64,000 nt of DNA from Tenggerimyces sp963762635 (GTDB taxonomy: Bacteria > Actinomycetota > Actinomycetes > Propionibacteriales > Actinopolymorphaceae), in NCBI GenBank assembly GCA_963762635.1, contig CAVXLQ010000004.1, positions 496,001 through 560,000 of the forward strand, written 5' to 3'. Below, piece by piece: positions 9,219-17,168 of this stretch; position 1 is the stretch's first letter; every line of letters starts with the position of its first letter. The translations under genes and the position numbers were made by a program. The notes beneath the pieces are model-generated. The model searched no databases and was not told the origin of the DNA. It saw nothing but the letters and a program-made list of their open reading frames with translations.

Positions 9219-10085
9219 AGCCAAGACGCATCCGCCGGATCAACGGGCACTCGCCTGCTTGGTCCGGCGGACGTGCGTCAGCTGGCCGCGGCTCTCGACG
9301 TCCATCCCACCAAGCAACGTGGGCAGAACTTCGTCATCGACGCCAACACGATCCGGCGGATCGTGCGGGCGGCGGCGGTCGAGCCGGACGACGTCGTGCT
9401 CGAGGTCGGACCTGGCCTCGGCTCGCTCACGCTGGGTCTGCTCGACGTCGCCGCGGTGACGGCGATCGAGATCGAGTCGGCGTTCGCGCGTGCGTTGCCG
9501 GAGACCATCGCCACGTACACGCCCGACCGTGCCGACCGGCTGACCGTCGTCGAGGCGGACGCGATGCGCGTCGACGAGCTGCCGGATCCACAGCCGACGA
9601 GTCTGGTGGCCAATCTCCCCTACAACGTGTCCGTTCCGGTGTTGCTGCACATCCTGGAGCGGTTCCCGTCGATCACGCGCGGACTGGTCATGGTGCAGCT
9701 CGAGGTCGCCGACCGGCTGGTCGCGCCGCCGGGGTCGAAGGTGTACGGCGTGCCGAGCGCCAAGCTGGCCTGGTACGCGACGTCGCATCGCGCGGGCCTG
9801 GTGGGGCGGACCGTGTTCTGGCCGCAACCTCGCGTTGACAGCGGGCTGGTGGCGTTCACGCGCCGGCCTTCGCCACTTGCGAAGGTCGAGCGCAAGGCCG
9901 TCTTTACAGTCATCGACGCGGCGTTCGCCCAACGGCGCAAGACCTTGCGGGCCGCGCTTTCCTCGCTCGTGGGGTCGGGAGTGCGTGCCGAGGAGGTGCT
10001 GCGCGCCGCTGGGGTGGATCCGTCCGCGCGCGGCGAGCAGTTGAACGTCGAGGACTTTGCCCGCATCGCTGAGGAGCTGGCTTGA
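9216..10085 (+). CDS. rsmA: 16S rRNA (adenine(1518)/(1519)-N6)-dimethyltransferase RsmA/KsgA
   Basis: 289 residues. The Rossmann methyltransferase core has KQRGQNFVIDANTIRRIV, the SAM-binding EVGPGLGSLT and the catalytic NLPYNVSVP (NLPY). The C-terminal helical domain contains AFAQRRKTLRAALSSL. It dimethylates two adjacent adenines near the 3' end of 16S rRNA; loss gives kasugamycin resistance. GTG 9216 is chosen as start and may be leaderless. The stop TGA overlaps the TTG start of ispE (TTGA). Confidence 0.95.
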   Translation: MSQDASAGSTGTRLLGPADVRQLAAALDVHPTKQRGQNFVIDANTIRRIVRAAAVEPDDVVLEVGPGLGSLTLGLLDVAAVTAIEIESAFARALPETIATYTPDRADRLTVVEADAMRVDELPDPQPTSLVANLPYNVSVPVLLHILERFPSITRGLVMVQLEVADRLVAPPGSKVYGVPSAKLAWYATSHRAGLVGRTVFWPQPRVDSGLVAFTRRPSPLAKVERKAVFTVIDAAFAQRRKTLRAALSSLVGSGVRAEEVLRAAGVDPSARGEQLNVEDFARIAEELA

Positions 10086-10987
10086 GCAGCGTGGTCGTAC
10101 GTACGCCGGCGAAGATCAACCTGGCGTTGCTGGTCGGGCCGCGTCGCTCCGACGGCTACCACGAGCTGGCGAGCGTCTACCAGGCCGTGTCACTGTACGA
10201 CGAGGTGACCGCGACCTCCTTGCCCGCTGGGGAAATCTCGGTCTCGGTGAGCGGCATCGGCGCCGATCACGTACCGGTGACCGAGGACAACCTCGCCGTG
10301 CGCGCGGCCTCGTTGCTCGCCGAGGAGTGCGCGGTCGACGAGGGTGTGGCGTTGACGATCCACAAGAGCATCCCGGTCGCCGGCGGCATGGCGGGCGGCA
10401 GCTCGGACGCGGCGGCGGCGCTGGTGGCGTGCGATGCCTTGTGGGGTACGGAGTTGGATCGCGAGGAGATGCTCGCGGTGGCGGCGCGGCTGGGCAGCGA
10501 TGTCCCGTTCTGCGTCGTCGGTGGCACGGCGGTCGGTTCGGGCCACGGCGAGCTGGTGACACCGGCGTTGGCGCGCGGGACCTACGCCTGGGTGCTCGCG
10601 TTCGATCCCGAGGGGCTGTCGACGCCGGCGGTGTTCAGCGAGTTCGACCGCATGCTCGACGATCCGGAACTGACCGCCTCGCCGGCCGTGCCGTCTGACC
10701 TGATGACGGCGTTGCTCACCGGCGATCCGGTGGCGTTGGGGCAGACGCTGACGAACGACCTCCAGCCCGCGGCGCTCCGGCTCCGGCCGAGGCTGCGGCG
10801 GGTGCTGGACTTCGGCGCCGAGCACGGCGCCCTCGGCTCGCTCGTGTCGGGATCGGGCCCGACCTGCATGTTCCTCGCCCGTGACACCGACCACGCCGTC
10901 GACCTGGCCGTGACGCTCTCCAGCGCGGGCCTGGTCTCGTCGGTCAAGCCCGTCACCGGGCCCGTCCCCGGCGCCCGCGTGGTCTAA
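10082..10987 (+). CDS. ispE: 4-diphosphocytidyl-2-C-methyl-D-erythritol kinase
   Basis: 301 residues, GHMP kinase family. TPAKINLALLVGPRRSDGYHEL is the N-terminal signature (positions about 8-29). PVAGGMAGGSSDAAAAL is the ATP-binding glycine loop, and SLVSGSGPTCMFLA is motif 3. It phosphorylates the 2-hydroxyl of CDP-methylerythritol in the MEP isoprenoid pathway. The TTG start overlaps the rsmA stop by four bases, so translation is coupled. The end overlaps the convergent Uma2 gene by four bases. Confidence 0.95.
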   Translation: MSSVVVRTPAKINLALLVGPRRSDGYHELASVYQAVSLYDEVTATSLPAGEISVSVSGIGADHVPVTEDNLAVRAASLLAEECAVDEGVALTIHKSIPVAGGMAGGSSDAAAALVACDALWGTELDREEMLAVAARLGSDVPFCVVGGTAVGSGHGELVTPALARGTYAWVLAFDPEGLSTPAVFSEFDRMLDDPELTASPAVPSDLMTALLTGDPVALGQTLTNDLQPAALRLRPRLRRVLDFGAEHGALGSLVSGSGPTCMFLARDTDHAVDLAVTLSSAGLVSSVKPVTGPVPGARVV

Positions 10988-11511
10988 GCGAGCAAATCCC
11001 GCGGCCGCACCTTGACCTTGCCCGGTCCGAAGTCGAGTTCAGCTTCATCGTCGGGACCGAGGTAGAGGCCGGGCACGAAACCTTCACCGACAAGCTCGAA
11101 GGCCTGCAGGTCAGGGACCTCGGGATCGATCACCCAGTAGCGGGGGAGGCCAGCGCCGGCATACTTGGCGAACTTCCGTACGAGATCGGCGGGTCGGTCT
11201 GTCGACAGCACCTCTACGGCGAGATAGGGACGGCCGGTGAAGCGCTTGTCCTCCTCGGTCGCCGGGAAGACCATGACATCCGGACCGAACTCGTCCTTGG
11301 CTGGCTTCCACGCCCAACTCAGGCGCACCCGGCTCCCCGTGGGCATCACATCATCCAGGATGCGGGCGAGCCGAAAGCAGATGTCCTGATGCCGGCCGGT
11401 GGGCATCGCGGCCATCACGAGCTCACCGTCGATGTACTCGCCGCGAACCTCTGGTCCGAGGGCCTCGTACTCCTCCCAGGACATGGGGACATGCCCAGGG
11501 ACCTCGACCAT
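10984..11511 (-). CDS. Uma2-family (DUF820) putative endonuclease
   Basis: About 175 residues of the Uma2/DUF820 family with a PD-(D/E)XK nuclease fold. Visible are the N-terminal SWEEYEAL...GEYIDGELVMA, the catalytic FGPDVMVFP, and YLAVEVLS with RKFAKYAGAGLPRYWVIDP. ATG 11511 sits ten bases after AAGGAG; ATG 11520 is too close to that site. The gene starts at the truncated end of the IS110 element, so the IS may have removed or replaced its native promoter. The biological role of Uma2 proteins is unclear. Confidence 0.85.
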   Translation of the reverse strand: MVEVPGHVPMSWEEYEALGPEVRGEYIDGELVMAAMPTGRHQDICFRLARILDDVMPTGSRVRLSWAWKPAKDEFGPDVMVFPATEEDKRFTGRPYLAVEVLSTDRPADLVRKFAKYAGAGLPRYWVIDPEVPDLQAFELVGEGFVPGLYLGPDDEAELDFGPGKVKVRPRDLLA

Positions 11512-12449
11512 CGCTGCCATGCTCCTTCTTGGTCGTAGTAGGTCCGTCCGAGGCCGGGTCGCTGGAGTTGAGTGACGGCGATGCGGTGCAGGGCGGCGTT
11601 GAGCTGGCGGTTGCCGGACTTGTTCATCCGGACCCTGCCTGCGGTGCGCCCTGACCAGACCGGGATCGGGGCGACGCCGGCGTGCATGGCGTACTTGGCC
11701 TCGTCGCCGAACCGGTGGATCCCGGCGGTCTCGCCGACGATCTTGGCTGCGGTGAGCGGGCCGCAGCCGGGCACCTCCAGCAGTGCGGGTGCCTGGACCT
11801 TCACCAGGCCGGTGATCTCTTGCTCGAGCGCGTTGATGCGGCCGGTCACTGTGTCGATGTCGTCGAGCAGCTCGCGGGCCAGGCGGGCATCGATCCCGTC
11901 CAGGTCGTGGAGGACGTCGGCTAGCTGAGCGCGGGTCTTTGCTCGGTCCAACGACTTCGGTGCGGGGTCGATGGTGGGGTCGATGCGGTGGAGGTGCCAG
12001 CGGAACCGGTTGATCACCTGGGTGCGGTATCTGACCAGGTCATCGCGGTGATCAACGAGCAGCTTCAGTTCCCGAGAGGCGTCGGCGTGGCATGCCCGCG
12101 GCAGGTCCGGCTCGCGCAGCACCGCACGGGCGACCGCGAGCGCATCGATCGGGTCGGACTTGCCCCGGGTGCGGGCGGTCCGGCGCTGCTCGGCCATCAG
12201 CTTCGGCGGCACCCGCACCACCGACTGGCCGGCAGTGAGCAGGTCGATCTCCAGCCGCGCCGACAGATGACGACAGTCCTCGATACCCCACCGCAAGTCC
12301 GGGCCGAACTCGAGCTGGGCCCATCGCACCGCCTTGTCATGGCCCTTGCTGGTCGCCTCCACAGTGAACTGGCCAAGCTTGCGGCCAGCCTCGTCGACCG
12401 CCACGAACGTGTGCGTCCGCTTGTGCACATCGGCACCAACAACAACCAT
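11415..12449 (-). pseudogene. IS110-family transposase, 3'-truncated
   Basis: Homology runs from ATG 12449 (MVVVGADVHKRTHTFVAVDE) through the RuvC-like DEDD domain, with Asp in GADVHK, Glu in GIEDC, and DPIDALAVARA. It continues to the C-terminal Transposase_20 domain (LLEVPGCGPLTAAKIVGE) with the conserved serine in MNKSGNRQLNAAL. It stops at RPGLGRTYYD, near base 11535. Beyond that the frame reads meaninglessly into the Uma2 gene, to a stop at 11415. The last 40-50 residues of a normal IS110 transposase are missing, so the element is probably immobile although both catalytic domains are largely present. Confidence 0.88.
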
Positions 12450-12760
12450 GGTGGTTGCCTCCCTCACCTGATCAGTGATGAACGGTTGGCCCGGTCGGCG
12501 GACACATCTCAGTGGGGGCGACGCCACGCTCCTATCAAGTCACGCCGACCGGGTCCTTCACACCCAGATATCGGCAAAACGCATGCTCGCCAGACTCGCG
12601 CCGGCATCCACGGTATGAGCCAGACACCCAGGTACTCAGGATCCAACCAGCCGCAGTAGCGGCGAAGCTCACCCTGACACTGACATTCACGGTACCGCCT
12701 TCGTCGTCGAACGTGCGTACGATCACACTACATGAATCATCGCACTCGACGTGAATCAGG
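11533..12760 (-). mobile_element. IS110-family insertion sequence remnant
   Basis: The element includes the transposase reading frame and about 300 bases of non-coding sequence upstream of it. The inner right boundary is near 11533, immediately before the Uma2 ribosome binding site. The outer boundary beyond about 12700 cannot be fixed, because IS110 elements lack long terminal inverted repeats. It sits between Uma2 and asd. Confidence 0.65.
12450..12600 (-). ncRNA. Candidate IS110 bridge RNA region
   Basis: IS110-group elements encode a bridge RNA in the non-coding end upstream of the transposase gene. This stretch contains a perfect 11-base inverted repeat, CCCGGTCGGCG (12491-12501) and CGCCGACCGGG (12543-12553), enclosing a 41-base loop. 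The position and strong stem fit such an RNA. The exact ends and the guide loops cannot be assigned by eye. Confidence 0.4.
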
Positions 12761-12777
12761 CGCTAGCGGAGTGCCTA

Positions 12778-13797
12778 TCAGCGGGCGGCGAGGAGCTCGG
12801 CGATCTGGATCGTGTTCAGGGCGGCGCCCTTGCGGAGGTTGTCGTTGGACACGAAGAGGATCAGGCCGTGCTCGACGGTGGTGTCCCGGCGGAGGCGGCC
12901 CACGAAGGACGGGTCCTTGCCGGCGGCCATCAGCGGCGTGGGGACGTCGACCAGCTCCACACCAGGGGCCGCGGCGAGCAGTTCGGCGGCGCGGGCCGGC
13001 GTGAGCTCGCGCTCGAACTCCGCGTTGATCGACAGGGAGTGGCCGGTGAAGACCGGGACGCGGACGCAGGTGCCGGCGACGGGGAGGTCCGGGAGCTCGA
13101 GGATCTTGCGGCTCTCGTTCCGCAGCTTCTGCTCCTCGTTGGTCTCGAACGTCCCGTCGTCCACCAGCGATCCGGCCAGCGGCAGGACGTTGAACGCCAC
13201 CGGCTCGGTGAAGACCGTGGGCGCCGGGAACGACACAGCGGACCCGTCGAAGGTCAGCGACGCGGCGGACGAAGCGCCCTTCTGGACCTGCTCCTCGAGC
13301 TCCGCGACGCCGGCGAGCCCGGCGCCGGACACGGCTTGGTACGTGCTCGCCACCAGGCGCTTCAGCCCGGCCTCGCGGTGCAGCGGCGCGAGCACCGGCA
13401 TCGCGGCCATCGTGGTGCAGTTGGGGTTCGCGACGATTCCCTTGGGCAGGGACGCCAGCGCGTGCGGGTTGACCTCGGACACGACCAGGGGAACGTCGGG
13501 GTCCATCCGCCAGGCGGAGGAGTTGTCCACCACCACCGCGCCCGCCGCGGCGACCCGTGGTGCCAGCGTGCGCGACGTCGTGGCGCCCGCCGAGAACAGC
13601 GCGATGTCCAGGCCGGAGTAGTCGGCCGTCTCCGCGTCCTCGACGGTGATTTCGCGTCCAGCGAACGGCAACGTCCGCCCCGCCGACCGCGCGGAGGCGA
13701 AGAACCGCACCTCCGAAGCCGGGAACGCACGCTCCACCAACAGCTGCCGCATCACCGCGCCGACCTGCCCCGTCGCGCCGACCACACCGATCTTCAT
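12778..13797 (-). CDS. asd: Aspartate-semialdehyde dehydrogenase
   Basis: 339 residues. The NADP-binding N-terminus is KIGVVGATGQVGAVMRQLL. The catalytic cysteine is in VANPNCTTMA, the substrate-binding segment is STYQAVSGAG, and the catalytic histidine is in FTGHSLSINAEF. It reduces aspartyl phosphate to the semialdehyde for lysine, threonine, methionine and diaminopimelate synthesis. It is a lone gene here; its usual partner lysC (aspartate kinase) is not in the window. The 3' side runs into the IS110 remnant. Confidence 0.95.
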   Translation of the reverse strand: MKIGVVGATGQVGAVMRQLLVERAFPASEVRFFASARSAGRTLPFAGREITVEDAETADYSGLDIALFSAGATTSRTLAPRVAAAGAVVVDNSSAWRMDPDVPLVVSEVNPHALASLPKGIVANPNCTTMAAMPVLAPLHREAGLKRLVASTYQAVSGAGLAGVAELEEQVQKGASSAASLTFDGSAVSFPAPTVFTEPVAFNVLPLAGSLVDDGTFETNEEQKLRNESRKILELPDLPVAGTCVRVPVFTGHSLSINAEFERELTPARAAELLAAAPGVELVDVPTPLMAAGKDPSFVGRLRRDTTVEHGLILFVSNDNLRKGAALNTIQIAELLAAR

Positions 13798-13974
13798 GGC
13801 ATCCAGTGTCCAGGGTCCGCGGCGTCGCGCCAACCGCGGGGGCTCACGCTGTGGATGGCCGCCCACCGATGTCGGCGCCGGATGCCATCATGGTCCGCGA
13901 CACGAAGCCACGACTGGCGGTTCATCGCATCCGCCATTATGTTCGAACTCTGCAAGAAGCTCAAAGGGGTCGAG

Positions 13975-15840
13975 ATGGACACGTCTGTCCGCGCCGGCCG
14001 GCGCGACCGTGCTGTCCGTCGATATGACTGGCGACAGCACGTCCATCGCCGACCGTCGACGGCTCCTCCGCCCCTGCTCTCCGCCGGGTGGGTTCCGCCC
14101 GGCTCGCGCGTCGTCGTGCACGGCCACGTGCTGGCCGACGGCTTGGTCTATCTCGGCCGCGCCGACGCCAAGGAGCCCTCGTGCATCGACCCCGACCTCG
14201 CCGTCGGGGGACCGGTCGACGACCGCGAGGACCTCGGCTTCTGGCCGTCGTACGAAGCGATCACCCCTGCCCAACGAGTCGCCTACCTGCGCTGGCTGAG
14301 CTCTGGTCGTCGTACGCCTGACGTCTCGATCGGGTACGTCTTCCTGTTCTTCTACGGGCTCGAGCGGCGCGTGGTCCTGGACCGGCACACCGACCAGGAG
14401 GTCTGGGACGAGGTTCCGCTGATCGCCGCGGAGGTGCGTGCCCTGCTGGAGGTGTACGGCTCTCAGGTGGCGTTCCGGCGGTACGCCACAGCGTTCCTCG
14501 ACCTGCTCGAGCTCGTCGCCGCGCCGAGCCGCCCGAGCCCGGACGAGTTCGACGTTCCGTCCCGCGGCGAGCAGCGATGGCCGCCGCCGATGACGATCCG
14601 GCGGGCGATGAGCGCGCATGTGGTGCACGGCTGCCCGATCCCCTGGTCCTGGGCCTTGGCGTGGGCGTGGCATGGCGCCGACGTCGACTGGGCCGAGCCC
14701 GTCGCACGCTGGGACGAGTTCGAGGGGCACTTCGCCGCGCGCTACCAGGAGCAGTACGGCGAGGGCCTCGTGCTGCGTCCGACGAAGCGAAACCTGCGGG
14801 TGCGGTACGAAGCGGCCAGCGAGGTGCTCGAGTCGACCGCGTTCCATCGCCGGGAGCTGCCCGAGGCGTTCGGGCGTGAGTCGCGACGCGAGCTCGCCGC
14901 GTTCGTGCAGAGCGCCATCGACGACTTCGAACCCCCGATTCAGAGCGCGACCTATGCGGCGGCCGTCGCGTTCGTGGAGCTGGCCATGGCATTGTCAGGC
15001 AAGGATGGACTGGTCGACCTGGCCGCGGCGGCGCTGCGGCTGGACGAAGCCGAACGAGCCAAGATCGAAGCGCATATCCGGTCCCTGGCTGGCGAGATCG
15101 GCAAGGTGGACCTGGCCAGCGGCCTCGCGGGACTGTCCGCGGCGCTGCGCGCCACGATCGGCGAGCTGCTCATCCAGGCCGCGGCGACGGGACGGCTCGT
15201 GCTTCCCCGCGAGGTCTCGGAGCTGCTCGCCAACTACACCCGGCTGGGGCTCGACCCGGCGACCGTTCCTCGCCTGCTGCAGGGCTCGCTCACCGAGCGG
15301 CAGCACCGGGCCGCCTGGAAGGTGAAGCCGCCGGAACGAGGTCCCGTGGTCGTACGGAAGCGGCACTGGGCCAAGGACGACTACCTGCTGCCGTCGCCGG
15401 GACGAGTAGACCTCCCGCCGCAGCGCCCGAAGAAGAAGCAGCCCGCGTACAAGCCGCTGGACACCGCGGTGATCCAGGCCAAGCTCGCCGAGACCGCGAC
15501 GGTCTCCGCGTTGCTGCACGACATCTTCGCCGAGGAGCCAGAGCCGCCGGTCGAGCCGCCGGTCGAGCAACCGGCCAAGACGCCGGCCGCCGCGCCGGTG
15601 GAGGGGGCGCCGGTCGCCGGGCTCGACGCCGCGCACTCCGCACTGCTGCGTGCGCTGGCCGCACGCCCCACCTGGTCCAAGGACGAGTTCGACGGCCTCG
15701 CCGGACACCACGGCCTGCTGCCCGCCGGAGCGCTCGACGTGATCAACGAAGCCGCCCTCGAGGCCGCCGACGACCTCGTTCTGCTCGGTGACGACGACCT
15801 CGAGCTCGACCACGACGTTCTGCAGGAGCTGCTCTCGTGA
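13975..15840 (+). CDS. TerB-N/TerB-C domain protein (first gene of a TerB-BrxD-helicase operon)
   Basis: About 621 residues. TerB-N is recognised by WVPPGSRVVVHG (about 39-50), IDPDL (61-65), FWPSYEAITPAQRVAYLRWL (89-108) and GYVFLFFYGLERR (120-132). TerB-C is recognised by LDTAVIQAKLAETATVSALL (495-514) and the end segment GLDAAH...INEAALEAADD. These domains occur in tellurite-resistance-like and phage-defence contexts; biochemistry is not established. ATG 13975 has AAAGGGG six bases upstream; an upstream in-frame ATG at 13939 lacks a binding site. The first about 35 residues are Arg-rich and not clearly homologous, so the true N-terminus is uncertain. Its stop overlaps the next gene's GTG. 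Confidence 0.85.
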   Translation: MDTSVRAGRRDRAVRRYDWRQHVHRRPSTAPPPLLSAGWVPPGSRVVVHGHVLADGLVYLGRADAKEPSCIDPDLAVGGPVDDREDLGFWPSYEAITPAQRVAYLRWLSSGRRTPDVSIGYVFLFFYGLERRVVLDRHTDQEVWDEVPLIAAEVRALLEVYGSQVAFRRYATAFLDLLELVAAPSRPSPDEFDVPSRGEQRWPPPMTIRRAMSAHVVHGCPIPWSWALAWAWHGADVDWAEPVARWDEFEGHFAARYQEQYGEGLVLRPTKRNLRVRYEAASEVLESTAFHRRELPEAFGRESRRELAAFVQSAIDDFEPPIQSATYAAAVAFVELAMALSGKDGLVDLAAAALRLDEAERAKIEAHIRSLAGEIGKVDLASGLAGLSAALRATIGELLIQAAATGRLVLPREVSELLANYTRLGLDPATVPRLLQGSLTERQHRAAWKVKPPERGPVVVRKRHWAKDDYLLPSPGRVDLPPQRPKKKQPAYKPLDTAVIQAKLAETATVSALLHDIFAEEPEPPVEPPVEQPAKTPAAAPVEGAPVAGLDAAHSALLRALAARPTWSKDEFDGLAGHHGLLPAGALDVINEAALEAADDLVLLGDDDLELDHDVLQELLS

Positions 15841-17168
15841 CCGCCACCCAAGAGACCGCCCGCATCCGCCCGCGCGACCGCGACACCCTCGTGCAGGCGC
15901 TGCGCACCGGCGTCGTGCCGCGGACCGGTCAGCAGCACATCCAGGTCGGGCGTGCCGCCGAGGTCAAGGCCCTCGTCGCCGACATCGACCGCATCGACGA
16001 CGGCGGGTCGACCGCTCGGTTCGTGATCGGCGAGTACGGCTCGGGCAAGACGTTCTTCCTGCACCTCGTGCGCTCGATCGCCCTGCAGCAGAAGCTCGTG
16101 ACCGTTCATGCGGACCTGTCGCCGGACCGCCGCCTGCACGCGACCGGCGGCCAGGCGCGCAGCCTCTACACCGAGCTGATGCGCGGCATGGCCACCCGGG
16201 CGAAGCCGGACGGCGGCGCGATGGCCGCGGTGGTCGAACGGTTCGTCACCTCCGCGCTGACCGACGCTCGCGAGCGGGACCTGTCGCCCGAGGCCGTGAT
16301 CCGCGAACGGCTCGCCGAGCTCACCGAGCTGACCGGTGGCTACGACTTCGCCGAGGTCATCGCCTCGTACTGGCGCGGCCACGACACCGGCGACGAGCAG
16401 CTGCGCGACGACGCGGTGCGCTGGCTGCGCGGCGAGTACTCGACCCGCACGGACGCGCGCAAAGCCCTCGGCGTGCGAACGATCGTCGACGACAGCAACT
16501 TCTACGACCAGCTCAAGCTGCTCGCGCGGTTCGTCCGGCTCGCCGGGTTCGGCGGACTGCTGGTCTGCCTCGACGAGATGGTCAACCTCTACAAGCTCGC
16601 CAACACCCAGGCCCGCAACGCGAACTACGAGCAGATGCTGCGCATCGTCAACGACAGCTTGCAGGGAACGGGAGGCGGGCTCGGGTTCGTGTTCGGCGGC
16701 ACGCCGGACTTCCTGCAGGACACCCGCCGCGGTCTGTTCAGCTACCCGGCGCTGCAGTCCCGGTTGGCCGAGAACACGTTCGCCACCGACGGGCTGGTGG
16801 ATCTCACGGGACCGGTGGTGCGGCTGGCCAACCTCACGCCCGAGGACATGTACGTGCTGCTGGGCAAGCTCCGACACGTCTTCGCCAGCGGCGACACCGC
16901 GGCCTATCTCGTGCCGGACGAGGGCCTGGAGTCGTACATGCGGCACTGCGCCGAGCGCATCGGCGACGCGTACTTCCGCACGCCCCGCAACACGATCAAG
17001 GGCTTCCTCGACCTGCTCGCCGTGCTCGAGCAAAACCCAGGCAGCGACTGGAAGCAGCTGGTCGGCACCGTCGACCTCGCCCCCGAGGTCGACACCGAGC
17101 TCGCGCCGCTGCCGAGCGGAGACGCCGGAGCCGATGATGACGATGGTCTCGCCAGCTTCCGGCTCTGA
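15837..17168 (+). CDS. brxD: BREX BrxC/BrxD-type P-loop ATPase (DUF2791)
   Basis: 443 residues. Walker A is GEYGSGKT at 65-72 (FVIGEYGSGKTFFLHLV) and Walker B is LLVCLDEMVNLYK from about 241. The frame also holds GFVFGGTPDF and DLTGPVVRLANLTPEDMYVLL, all typical of the DUF2791/BrxD family. In type 2 BREX loci BrxD is encoded next to the BrxHI helicase, as here. No PglX methylase, PglZ or other BREX gene is present, so this is an orphan or a different system using the same pair. GTG overlaps the TerB-protein stop (GTGA), and the C-terminus overlaps the helicase start by about 35 bases, so all three are translationally coupled. Confidence 0.85.
   Translation: MTATQETARIRPRDRDTLVQALRTGVVPRTGQQHIQVGRAAEVKALVADIDRIDDGGSTARFVIGEYGSGKTFFLHLVRSIALQQKLVTVHADLSPDRRLHATGGQARSLYTELMRGMATRAKPDGGAMAAVVERFVTSALTDARERDLSPEAVIRERLAELTELTGGYDFAEVIASYWRGHDTGDEQLRDDAVRWLRGEYSTRTDARKALGVRTIVDDSNFYDQLKLLARFVRLAGFGGLLVCLDEMVNLYKLANTQARNANYEQMLRIVNDSLQGTGGGLGFVFGGTPDFLQDTRRGLFSYPALQSRLAENTFATDGLVDLTGPVVRLANLTPEDMYVLLGKLRHVFASGDTAAYLVPDEGLESYMRHCAERIGDAYFRTPRNTIKGFLDLLAVLEQNPGSDWKQLVGTVDLAPEVDTELAPLPSGDAGADDDDGLASFRL

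Noticed and set aside
12751..13974. N-terminal extension of the TerB-domain gene through an open frame reaching 12751
   Set aside because: The stretch is antisense to asd, whose translation is a complete and conserved enzyme. No ribosome binding site or homology supports the extension; ATG 13975 has AAAGGGG upstream.
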